The position numbers and the translations under genes are program-made. From Emticicia sp051209875 (GTDB lineage Bacteria > Bacteroidota > Bacteroidia > Cytophagales > Spirosomataceae): a DNA stretch of 64,000 bases. Below the pieces are notes generated by a model, which was not told the origin of the DNA, did not search any database, and saw nothing but the letters and a program-made list of their open reading frames with translations. The number at the start of each line of letters is the position of its first letter. The first letter of the stretch is position 1. Shown here one piece after another: positions 44,753 to 51,864 of the stretch. The stretch lies in assembly GCF_051209875.1 (NCBI RefSeq), contig NZ_JBNTQY010000002.1:60011-124010 (forward strand), in the 5' to 3' direction.

Positions 44753-44911
44753 ACACAACTTCATAAGTGGGTATTATACAAAGATAATAGATTAAAGCCT
44801 GTTAAAAAATTAATTAGACAAGCAAAATACGGGCATATAGATGCAAAAAAAGTGATGCAAAGATGTGTTTTGAAGCTGGAAAGTGCTATCTTAGCATCAA
44901 AGTTGTAGGAA
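44753..44911 (+). pseudogene. Possible 3' fragment of an unidentified plus-strand gene
   Basis: An open frame of about 50 codons without a start codon reads WVLYKDNRLKPVKKL, IRQAKYGHIDAKK, MQRCVLKLESAILASKL and stop. It is lysine-rich and amphipathic, like the C-terminus of a DNA-binding protein or transposase. It is followed 9 bases later by a strong plus-strand terminator, which supports a former gene. No identity assigned. Confidence 0.3.
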
Positions 44912-44920
44912 TACAGAATT

Positions 44921-44955
44921 GCCTTGTACGTGTTATTATACGTCAAGGCTTTTTT
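44921..44955 (+). terminator. Rho-independent terminator
   Basis: GCCTTGTACGT, an 8-base loop, then ACGTCAAGGC and T6 (one bulged base). The U-tract is on the plus strand only. It overlaps the stop codon of the minus-strand zinc-finger gene. Confidence 0.75.
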
Positions 44956-45239
44956 ATTTCTGCAATGATTCTTTTCAATTCGTCATTCTCATTGACATAG
45001 TGCTGCAATTGTCCTTTCAGATATGCCACCTGAGAAAGCAAGGCATCAACAGTGCGGTCTTCTTCATTCCACGGAGCTGCTTCATTGAGGTTCTTTGCTT
45101 GGTTAGCATAACCACGACAAGTCGATGAACAGTATTTGGCTGTCGAACGATTGGCAAAATAAACTGTTCCACAATACAGACAAGTTTTTTCAAAAACTTT
45201 AGCGTTATATTTGAACTTACTACGGTCGAGAGTAGGCAT
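44943..45239 (-). CDS. Small zinc-finger plus coiled-coil protein
   Basis: A 98-residue protein. The N-terminal half is a treble-clef type zinc site: CLYCGTVYFANRSTAKYCSS with the fourth cysteine in TCRGY (C-x2-C ... C-x3-C). The C-terminal half is an amphipathic coiled coil (VDALLSQVAYLKGQLQHYVN, ENDELKRIIAEI). No named family. It lies between the end of the tra operon and the defence region, beyond the tra terminator, so it is an independent unit, perhaps a regulator or DNA-binding accessory of the element. Confidence 0.65.
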   Translation of the reverse strand: MPTLDRSKFKYNAKVFEKTCLYCGTVYFANRSTAKYCSSTCRGYANQAKNLNEAAPWNEEDRTVDALLSQVAYLKGQLQHYVNENDELKRIIAEIKKP

Positions 45240-45276
45240 ATATGTATATGTTTAGTAGTACAAATATAAAATAAAA

Positions 45277-45317
45277 ATTCAGAATTATATCGCAATAATA
45301 CTGATATAATTCTGAAT
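45277..45317 (-). terminator. Terminator of the tra operon
   Basis: 15-base perfect arms ATTCAGAATTATATC (45277-45291) and GATATAATTCTGAAT (45303-45317) around an 11-base loop, 22 bases after the traQ stop. On the minus strand a T-rich tract follows. Confidence 0.75.
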
Positions 45318-45339
45318 AATAAGAAATATTATAAGGATA

Positions 45340-45777
45340 CTATCTTGCTAACAAAGCGATTTTTGAAGCCTTTGTGGTTTTCCCAATCGCAATTTGGAAT
45401 TCCACATTTTGATTTCCTTTGCCATAAGTAATGTAACGCCCCAGAACTCGATAATTTTTGAAATCTTTATATTTCAGGTTCACTTTATCACCCGAAAGCA
45501 AGGTATCGGAATTAATGACAAATTTTGAAGATTGATTTGAATTAAACGTTAGTGAAAGTGTGGTGTTTTCATTGAGATTTTCAACTGGGCGAACATATAG
45601 TTCGACTGGCATGATATAATCAAAATCTGCATTGGGATAAATGAAATCGTAGGCCGATGTAGCTACAAAATTGAAATCACTACTCTGCTCGTTAGGATTT
45701 ACACCAACAGATTTGCTACACGAAACGAGAAAACCGAGAAATAGTACACTTGAAATCTTGAAAATTGTCTTTTTCAT
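45340..45777 (-). CDS. traQ: Conjugative transposon lipoprotein TraQ (DUF3872)
   Basis: A 145-residue lipoprotein with lipobox LVSC after MKKTIFKISSVLFLGF. The mature domain is beta-rich, of the DUF3872/TraQ type (DFNFVATSAYDFIYPNAD, FDYIMPVELYVRP). It lies directly after traO, as traQ does in CTnDOT-like operons, though the intervening primase gene traP is absent. It is the last gene of the minus-strand tra operon, before a strong terminator. Its exact role in the transfer apparatus is not defined in the family. Confidence 0.75.
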   Translation of the reverse strand: MKKTIFKISSVLFLGFLVSCSKSVGVNPNEQSSDFNFVATSAYDFIYPNADFDYIMPVELYVRPVENLNENTTLSLTFNSNQSSKFVINSDTLLSGDKVNLKYKDFKNYRVLGRYITYGKGNQNVEFQIAIGKTTKASKIALLAR

Positions 45778-45784
45778 GTTGTTT

Positions 45785-46354
45785 TTAATTAATGTGGAAA
45801 CGAAAACCGAGAAATGTTATACTACTAAACTTCTGATAATTGGATAAAATATTGATGTTTTGATGAACTCCTGCTACAAATGGACTATGCTCAACTTCAA
45901 GCCCAGCCCCTACTCCGAGCAAAAAATCTGATTTTTGATTTAATTGATAAAGATTTTCAAGGCTTTGTTTTTCGTGGTTCAATGATTCATAACCAAAATT
46001 CACTCTTCCGATACCTCTCAGATGAAAATCGTTCATGGCATTTGAATAAATCCTAAAATCGGTCTTGTAAGAACCATAGAATTGCTGAACTGGAATTTGA
46101 ATTGGTAATGTGTTATTGTTTTGAGTATTGAATACCGATGCTGTTTTCTGATTATAATTCAAGCCTAAAACATGAGCATTGCCTTTTCGATTGTACTTTC
46201 CTACTCCCATTTGTAGGCTCAAATTTGATTTAGATAAAAAGGGGGTATCATATCCACCTACTGAAAGCTCGTAAAAGGTTTGTTTTTTTAGATGCACTTG
46301 GGCGTTTGCGAATTGGCAAGTCCCCAAAAACAAAAGAATCGAAAGATATTTCAT
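45785..46354 (-). CDS. traO: Conjugal transfer protein TraO
   Basis: A 189-residue outer-membrane protein. The start at 46354 opens a signal peptide (MKYLSILLFLGTCQFANAQ); a start 8 codons upstream gives no signal and overlaps traN. The mature part is a small beta-barrel (SVGGYDTPFLSKSNLSLQMG, VHLKKQTFYELS, ITFLGFRFHIN ending in aromatic-N), consistent with TraO. It lies between traN and traQ in conserved order. Confidence 0.75.
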   Translation of the reverse strand: MKYLSILLFLGTCQFANAQVHLKKQTFYELSVGGYDTPFLSKSNLSLQMGVGKYNRKGNAHVLGLNYNQKTASVFNTQNNNTLPIQIPVQQFYGSYKTDFRIYSNAMNDFHLRGIGRVNFGYESLNHEKQSLENLYQLNQKSDFLLGVGAGLEVEHSPFVAGVHQNINILSNYQKFSSITFLGFRFHIN

Positions 46355-46355
46355 A

Positions 46356-47294
46356 TTACAGGGTTTTGGCTTTTGCAATTATCTTTGGAGAAATGGAAAA
46401 TCTTAAATGACGACCACCGTTTTGTTCGTAAATTTCAAATTCAAACTCTTTATCGTCTGAAATTGTACGCAATGGTGTGGCTAAAGAAAACGTATTACTG
46501 GTCTTAGCTTTTAGTACATTATCGAGAGGAAATCTATCGGCAATTTTGAGTTCTTCTTCTTGGATAGTCATTCGCTTCAAAACCTCTTTGTCTTTGATGT
46601 AGAGCTTGATAAAATCAATCGAATAATCAATTTCAGAATCGTTTACTACCTCAATCGTAAAATACATCATGCCGTTATAGGTGTAAACGCCTTTCAAAAA
46701 AGCACTGGTATTCTGATTTCTGACACCCGTATTTCTAACAAATGGCTTCAATGAAATTGATTTTTGCATCGAAAACTGAATTTCATTGACCGATTGATTG
46801 AGAGCTGCAATCAAATAATTACTTTTCAAAAACTGATTGATACCTAAACCTTTACTCGAAAGCACATCAGAACTTAGGTTATTACCAATATTGATATTCA
46901 AAATTTCGGGGTCACGGTTATAATTTGTCAGAAAACTATAGAGTCCACCATCGGCAGTTAAAACGGTTAAATTGGTTTCCGAAAAATGTTTATCAGTATT
47001 TGCTTTTATTCTCAAAACATTGTTGAAATTTTCAGTGATTTGAGCAATTACATTGGCTGTCCCTGCATCAACTTCTTTAATTTCCGAAGGGAAAATGACA
47101 TGAATCGTCTTAATTTCGGAGACACCCAACGGATAACTTCCTTTAACTGATACTTTATCTATGGGCAAAACATAACGATTGTGTTGACTAACAAACTGGT
47201 GTTGCTCTGGGTTTGAAACTTTTGGTTCGGCACTTTGCCCGAAGCAAAATTGAGCTGCCAATAAAAAAGCAGCCACACTAAAATTATTCTTCAT
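46356..47294 (-). CDS. traN: Conjugative transposon protein TraN (VirB9-like, DUF4138)
   Basis: A 312-residue periplasmic protein with a signal peptide (MKNNFSVAAFLLAAQFCFGQ) and the DUF4138 core: SEIKTIHVIFPSEIKEVDAG, NVIAQITENFNNVLRIKANT and KGVYTYNGMMYFTIEV. VirB9-type proteins form the outer ring of the type IV secretion channel with VirB7 and VirB10. It overlaps traM by 11 bases, in standard traM-traN order. Confidence 0.85.
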   Translation of the reverse strand: MKNNFSVAAFLLAAQFCFGQSAEPKVSNPEQHQFVSQHNRYVLPIDKVSVKGSYPLGVSEIKTIHVIFPSEIKEVDAGTANVIAQITENFNNVLRIKANTDKHFSETNLTVLTADGGLYSFLTNYNRDPEILNINIGNNLSSDVLSSKGLGINQFLKSNYLIAALNQSVNEIQFSMQKSISLKPFVRNTGVRNQNTSAFLKGVYTYNGMMYFTIEVVNDSEIDYSIDFIKLYIKDKEVLKRMTIQEEELKIADRFPLDNVLKAKTSNTFSLATPLRTISDDKEFEFEIYEQNGGRHLRFSISPKIIAKAKTL

Positions 47295-48645
47295 TGATTG
47301 ATGGATTGGTAGTTGAAAAATTGACCGACTTGAGTAAAACCTTGTAGTTGGGTTTGATGGTAACTTTGGGAGATTGAATCTTGCTTCTGAAATATCCTTT
47401 TGCTCCTTGCATCAAACTTTGGGTTGATTGCAAAGCGATTTGTGTTCCTACTTGCTTTTGTATTGAACCATCAGGCACAAATACACTCGTTCCGTTGAAA
47501 GGTCGAGTGGCAGCATCGGTTAATTCTCTCGATAAGACATTCTTTTCCTTCAAATTTGGCACATATAAACCCTGTTGACCATCTAAATCGAAAACTGCAA
47601 TCGAAATTGGATAAATTGCATTTTCAATACGAAGAGCTGAAACTATAATAAACACACGTTCTTCCGAAACTCGGCAAGTGCCAGAAATAAGTGTGCCGAT
47701 TGGTAAAGTAACTTTTTGGTCGTTGGCTTGTAAAACTACATTTTGCAACAAACGGAGTTTTAGAATAGAACCATCTTGAATGGTAATGGCTTCGCCTTGA
47801 CCGTGTATAACTGCCGAAAAAGCATCGTTATCAGTAAAATATTTACTTTTCTCGCTCTTTGAAAACCCATAAAAACCACTTTTTTTCCATTTCATTCCGA
47901 TTGTATTGGTAGCAGTTTCGGGATGAATACTAATTTCATCAGTTGGTGCAGTTGTTTTCTTAGTTTGTTGTGTAAAAACTTCTATTGCTGGCGTATTCAG
48001 TACTGGATTGGGCTGAGTAGCTACATTGGTATTTGCCTTTTCAAGATTTGATAAAACTAATTGAGCTGTGCGATTATTAAATTCTTTTTCTTCTCGCTCT
48101 AAGCGTTCATCTTCCAATTCCTGCTTTGATTTTTTGTATAAAGGTGTATCAGAATTGGCTAAATATTGCTGACGTGAAAATTCTAGTTGTTGCCTTCTCT
48201 GAAAATCTTGGTTTAGCTTCTCTTTCTTGCGTTGTGCTTCGGTTTTTGGAATATTTCGAGCATTAGAACTTACTTTTCTTGCATTTTGTACTTCTTGAAA
48301 GTCGGCTTCGTTGAGCTGTTCGTTGCTTTCTTTGGGATAACTTGGCTCTTTTCCTGTAATGGCGGTCAGTTCTTCCGTTCCACCACCATAAGTATTGAGT
48401 TTTGATGAAGAATGCTTGTATTTATCATCTTCTAACTTAGTATTTTTCGATTCAGGGGGTGTAAGTTCAGAAAGAGAATCGACATTTTTCTGAGGCTCTT
48501 CCTTGCTAAAAACACCAAACGAATACATAATTAAGCCTGTGGCAAATAAAACAAGACCGCCGATAATCACTAAGGCATACTGTTTATTACCCAATTTCCT
48601 TACACTTTGTTCATGCGGTAAGGGGACATTTACTTGATTTTCCAT
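47284..48645 (-). CDS. traM: Conjugative transposon protein TraM (VirB10-like)
   Basis: A 453-residue protein spanning inner membrane and periplasm. It has one TM helix at about 24-46 (LVIIGGLVLFATGLIMYSFG), a long charged Q/E/K-rich linker (60-215), and a C-terminal beta-barrel domain (about 250-410: HGQGEAITIQDGSILKLRLL, TLISGTCRVSEERVFIIVSA and ISIAVFDLDGQQGLYVPN). This is the VirB10/TraM energy-sensor architecture connecting both membranes. It begins 2 bases after the small membrane protein gene. Confidence 0.85.
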   Translation of the reverse strand: MENQVNVPLPHEQSVRKLGNKQYALVIIGGLVLFATGLIMYSFGVFSKEEPQKNVDSLSELTPPESKNTKLEDDKYKHSSSKLNTYGGGTEELTAITGKEPSYPKESNEQLNEADFQEVQNARKVSSNARNIPKTEAQRKKEKLNQDFQRRQQLEFSRQQYLANSDTPLYKKSKQELEDERLEREEKEFNNRTAQLVLSNLEKANTNVATQPNPVLNTPAIEVFTQQTKKTTAPTDEISIHPETATNTIGMKWKKSGFYGFSKSEKSKYFTDNDAFSAVIHGQGEAITIQDGSILKLRLLQNVVLQANDQKVTLPIGTLISGTCRVSEERVFIIVSALRIENAIYPISIAVFDLDGQQGLYVPNLKEKNVLSRELTDAATRPFNGTSVFVPDGSIQKQVGTQIALQSTQSLMQGAKGYFRSKIQSPKVTIKPNYKVLLKSVNFSTTNPSINEE

Positions 48646-48646
48646 A

Positions 48647-48847
48647 TCAGAAAATATAAAATGATAAAATATTGATTACTAAAACAAACAAGCCAAATAA
48701 CACCAAAATATAGATAGTTTGCTGGCGGTTAGATTGGTAGAAACGATTGAGCTTTTGAGCTAAAAATTTTGACTTATCAGTAATAAATCCATTAATTCGA
48801 TTGCCTAATTGCTCTAATTCGTCTTGCCGAATAAGTTTATTTTTCAT
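48647..48847 (-). CDS. Small single-helix tra-operon protein (TraL position)
   Basis: A 66-residue protein with a charged N-terminal half and one C-terminal TM helix (about 44-66: TIYILVLFGLFVLVINILSF). It occupies the place of traL (between traK and traM) but is shorter than usual DUF3989 proteins. It overlaps traK by 11 bases. Probably an inner-membrane scaffold component; family membership is not certain. Confidence 0.65.
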   Translation of the reverse strand: MKNKLIRQDELEQLGNRINGFITDKSKFLAQKLNRFYQSNRQQTIYILVLFGLFVLVINILSFYIF

Positions 48848-49445
48848 GAATAACTTTGCTTTCTATCACTCTGAAATTCCGCATAAATAAACCATTAGGA
48901 CTACGAAGACTCCGAGGTACATCTTCTAAAAGGCAAGTGGTTGTCAAACTCTTCTCTGATTGTGAAGTTGCACGTGTTTGGGTTACGATTGAATAACACC
49001 TGGCTTGGTAAGGATACTCTTTGGTATTGACAACTATGGAGTCTATTTTTACTTTTTGGATTACATTTCCTTGAATCATATCATTGTAGAAACCCCTTTC
49101 TTTCAAATCATCATAGAGTTTTTTAGCAGATTCATCGCACAGAAAAAAGGCTTTTCCAATATTGGCTTCTATCTCTTGGGCATCTGGCATAACTGTAAAA
49201 AACAACTCATGGAAACGACTCACATGATAATTGATTTCGACTGGACGATTGGTTTGGATGTTTCCCGCAATGGCTTCAAAATGTTCATTTTTATTGATTA
49301 AATAAATGCGTTTTGAAAACTCTTTTGAGTGTTTGTAAGACAGTGATATAGCTGTAATTGAGATAATACTCAGGCTAACTAAGGCAATAATTGTGATGAG
49401 CTTCACCCTACGAAAGTGAGCGTTGAGTTTAAATAATTCTTCCAT
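48837..49445 (-). CDS. traK: Conjugative transposon protein TraK (VirB8-like)
   Basis: A 202-residue protein with one N-terminal TM helix (about 15-35: LITIIALVSLSIISITAISL) and a periplasmic NTF2-like VirB8 domain: VEINYHVSRFHELFFTVMPD, IGKAFFLCDESAKKLYDDLK and RNFRVIESKVIHEK at the end. VirB8 proteins assemble the inner-membrane platform of the secretion channel. Typical TraK length. Confidence 0.85.
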   Translation of the reverse strand: MEELFKLNAHFRRVKLITIIALVSLSIISITAISLSYKHSKEFSKRIYLINKNEHFEAIAGNIQTNRPVEINYHVSRFHELFFTVMPDAQEIEANIGKAFFLCDESAKKLYDDLKERGFYNDMIQGNVIQKVKIDSIVVNTKEYPYQARCYSIVTQTRATSQSEKSLTTTCLLEDVPRSLRSPNGLFMRNFRVIESKVIHEK

Positions 49446-49453
49446 CTGAAATA

Positions 49454-49651
49454 TTATTTTTTTGAATAGATGTGTATGGATGCTCCATTTTCGCTAAAAA
49501 CAAAGGTATTTTCAGTATTTTGGGTATAGTTATGATAAGAACGATACAAAATGTAGGTTGTCAGCACAGTACACAAAACAATGGTGCTGGCACAAACCCC
49601 AACAAATAGCCGAAAGGCTTCGAATAGGTTATTTTTGAAATAGTTGTTCAT
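49454..49651 (-). CDS. Small tra-operon membrane protein
   Basis: A 65-residue protein with one TM helix (about 11-33: FRLFVGVCASTIVLCTVLTT), followed by a short polar tail. No family recognised. Its ATG overlaps the traJ stop codon by one base, and traK follows 8 bases later, so it is part of the operon. It is an extra gene relative to the CTnDOT order. Confidence 0.65.
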   Translation of the reverse strand: MNNYFKNNLFEAFRLFVGVCASTIVLCTVLTTYILYRSYHNYTQNTENTFVFSENGASIHIYSKK

Positions 49652-50676
49652 TAACGGTTTACACTTTGAATTGATTTACTACTGCTCGACTCCGTGCTTT
49701 TTTTGATGGCATTGGTCGTAACTTTTCCTGTATTTTGAATGGTTCGTGTTGCTCCTTGAATAATCGAACCAACGCCACCGACATTGATTAGCATAGCAGT
49801 CATGGATGGAACTTGGATATAGCCAATCAGTGAAAGGAATAAAAGTCCAATAAAGGCTAAACCTAAAAACTCAGGTTGCTGGGTTTCCACGCCCATAGTA
49901 GCCATTGCAGATTCTACATCATAACTATTGATATAAGTATCACATAAATTGAATGCAATGGAACTATACATGGCCGCAACGGCTGGCAGTAGTGCAAAGT
50001 TGATGTATTTGCCGAACCAATAAGCCAACGAAGATGTAAAGCCAGGGAATATCGAGAGAGCAACGGTTATTGGAAAACCGATTCTTAGTACGATTCGGAA
50101 ACTAATCGAGATAAGAAGTAAACAACATTCGGCAATTTGCATCAAACAGAGTAAAATGCTTTGTATCACACTCAAAATCTGAAACTTGAATTCTTCCGAA
50201 AACTTATACATTCCTATTTTGAAATCGACCATAACTTCACCGAAAAAGCCAGATTTATCCTCATTGAGATTGCTATTAAAAACGGCGGCATACTTTTCGG
50301 GATTTTTGCCAATTTCTTCCCATTTTTTCTCTACCAGCTTTTCAATTTTGTCGGTTTGGTTCTGTACTTTAGTAGCAATATTTTCATTCTGATTATTTAC
50401 TAAGCTTCTTACTTCTTCACCAAAACCATCAATAGCCGAGCAAATTTGTGGCGAAAGTGGAATTAATAACAAAACGGCAAATGGTCTTAGAAACGGAAAG
50501 AAATCTATTTCTTGATTATTTGAAATTTGATTAATTAGTTTTCCAAAAATGTAAACCAATGCTCCAATACCTGCAATGAGTCGAACTTTTGGTTCTATCA
50601 AATTAGCATAGGTTTGTGCTATGCTGGCTTGGTTGGTGTATAAATCGAATATAATTTTAAAAATGCCTTCGCCCAT
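49651..50676 (-). CDS. traJ: Conjugative transposon protein TraJ (VirB6/TrbL-like)
   Basis: A 341-residue polytopic inner-membrane protein with about six to seven TM helices (around 33-47, 65-85, 165-195, 200-225, 270-295). Typical stretches are FFPFLRPFAVLLLIPLSPQI and CSAIDGFGEEVRSLVNNQNE; RIVLRIGFPITVALSIFPGF and GSIIQGATRTIQNTGK follow. VirB6/TrbL proteins form the channel core. It sits between the VirB5-like gene and traK, as expected. Confidence 0.85.
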   Translation of the reverse strand: MGEGIFKIIFDLYTNQASIAQTYANLIEPKVRLIAGIGALVYIFGKLINQISNNQEIDFFPFLRPFAVLLLIPLSPQICSAIDGFGEEVRSLVNNQNENIATKVQNQTDKIEKLVEKKWEEIGKNPEKYAAVFNSNLNEDKSGFFGEVMVDFKIGMYKFSEEFKFQILSVIQSILLCLMQIAECCLLLISISFRIVLRIGFPITVALSIFPGFTSSLAYWFGKYINFALLPAVAAMYSSIAFNLCDTYINSYDVESAMATMGVETQQPEFLGLAFIGLLFLSLIGYIQVPSMTAMLINVGGVGSIIQGATRTIQNTGKVTTNAIKKSTESSSSKSIQSVNR

Positions 50677-50726
50677 TTTTTAGTTTTAAATTGATTAATG
50701 ACAGAGTGAATAATTAGATTTTGGGT

Positions 50727-51860
50727 TTAATACATACCCAATGACTGACATTCATCTAATTTGTATTTCTTTCTGAGCGTTTCCGAGAGTTTTTGTTCAA
50801 TTATCATTTCACGAGCTTTGATTCTCATGTAAGTCATAAACTCATCATTTGACACTTTTTTTCCACTTGGATTTATCCAACACTGAATACTATCTTCTAT
50901 GACTTGTGTAACATTTGTATCTCCCCCACCACCAATATTTGCATCACCACTACCATTAATTGCATCGGTAATTTTTCCAATAATCGAAAAGGCAGTAGTC
51001 GTAAATAAATCAATTTTAGGTGGTTTTACTTTATAATCCCAACCTTCACGTAGCAAAACATCCACTGCTTGACCGTCCATTTTTTTCTCAGCTAATTGTA
51101 ATTCATCTTGATAATTCTGCATTCTAACCGTACATAATTCTTGCATTTCTTTTAGTTTCCTTGCTTGCTCGGACGTATAAGCAGAATCTAAAGCAGAAGT
51201 TTCTTTTTGATTATAATCATCGTCATAACCATTACCGCCAATGTTTCCATTTACACCACCATAGCCCGAGCCTTTTGAAGAACTGACCATCGAATATAGT
51301 TTTGCCGTAGATTTTAGGTCGTTTCGATTACCCGAACGCCTCAAAGAAAGACTTTGAATGTTAGAGAAATACGTATTGAGTAATTGTTCAAATTTACAAA
51401 CTCGTACATACGTTTCATTTAACCACTTCACTCGCTCAGAATCTGACATTTTTAAGACTCCACCTGATTGAGTGGTTGAGCTTTTCATGTCTTTCAAAAT
51501 ATTAGTACCCACTTGTGATAATTTAGTAATATCCTGCACCATTAAACTATATTCGGTTGGATAAATATGTCCATCTTTTGAAACTGCCGTAGAAAGTGAG
51601 GATATTTTTTGCGTACAGTTCTGAATTTTGGTAATAATTTCCTTACCACGATGAAACTGTTGCACCGCTCCCGAAACTTTCTTTAACTGCTCGATATTTT
51701 TAACCATTGTCTTAAACGATGGGTCTTGAAACAACTTCATCATTGTTGTAATGGCCGTATGGATTGGGTCATTGGTAATAAACTGCCCTCGAACCATGAT
51801 TGGCAACAAAACCGTTACCGATAAAATAGTGATAGTTAATTTTTGAATTGACCTTTTCAT
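50727..51860 (-). CDS. Conjugal transfer protein, VirB5-like (TraI position)
   Basis: A 377-residue secreted protein with a signal peptide (MKRSIQKLTITILSVTVLLP...RGQ). The mature part is helical: MMKLFQDPSFKTMVKNIEQL and KKVSGAVQQFHRGKEIITKI, a Gly/Asn-rich insert (GYGGVNGNIGGNGYDDDYN at about 205-225), and a coiled second half. The position between traG and traJ is that of traI/DUF4141, whose products are VirB5-like pilus-tip or channel components. It is longer than usual DUF4141 proteins, and the family link rests on position and helical pattern. Confidence 0.65.
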   Translation of the reverse strand: MKRSIQKLTITILSVTVLLPIMVRGQFITNDPIHTAITTMMKLFQDPSFKTMVKNIEQLKKVSGAVQQFHRGKEIITKIQNCTQKISSLSTAVSKDGHIYPTEYSLMVQDITKLSQVGTNILKDMKSSTTQSGGVLKMSDSERVKWLNETYVRVCKFEQLLNTYFSNIQSLSLRRSGNRNDLKSTAKLYSMVSSSKGSGYGGVNGNIGGNGYDDDYNQKETSALDSAYTSEQARKLKEMQELCTVRMQNYQDELQLAEKKMDGQAVDVLLREGWDYKVKPPKIDLFTTTAFSIIGKITDAINGSGDANIGGGGDTNVTQVIEDSIQCWINPSGKKVSNDEFMTYMRIKAREMIIEQKLSETLRKKYKLDECQSLGMY

Positions 51861-51864
51861 ATTC

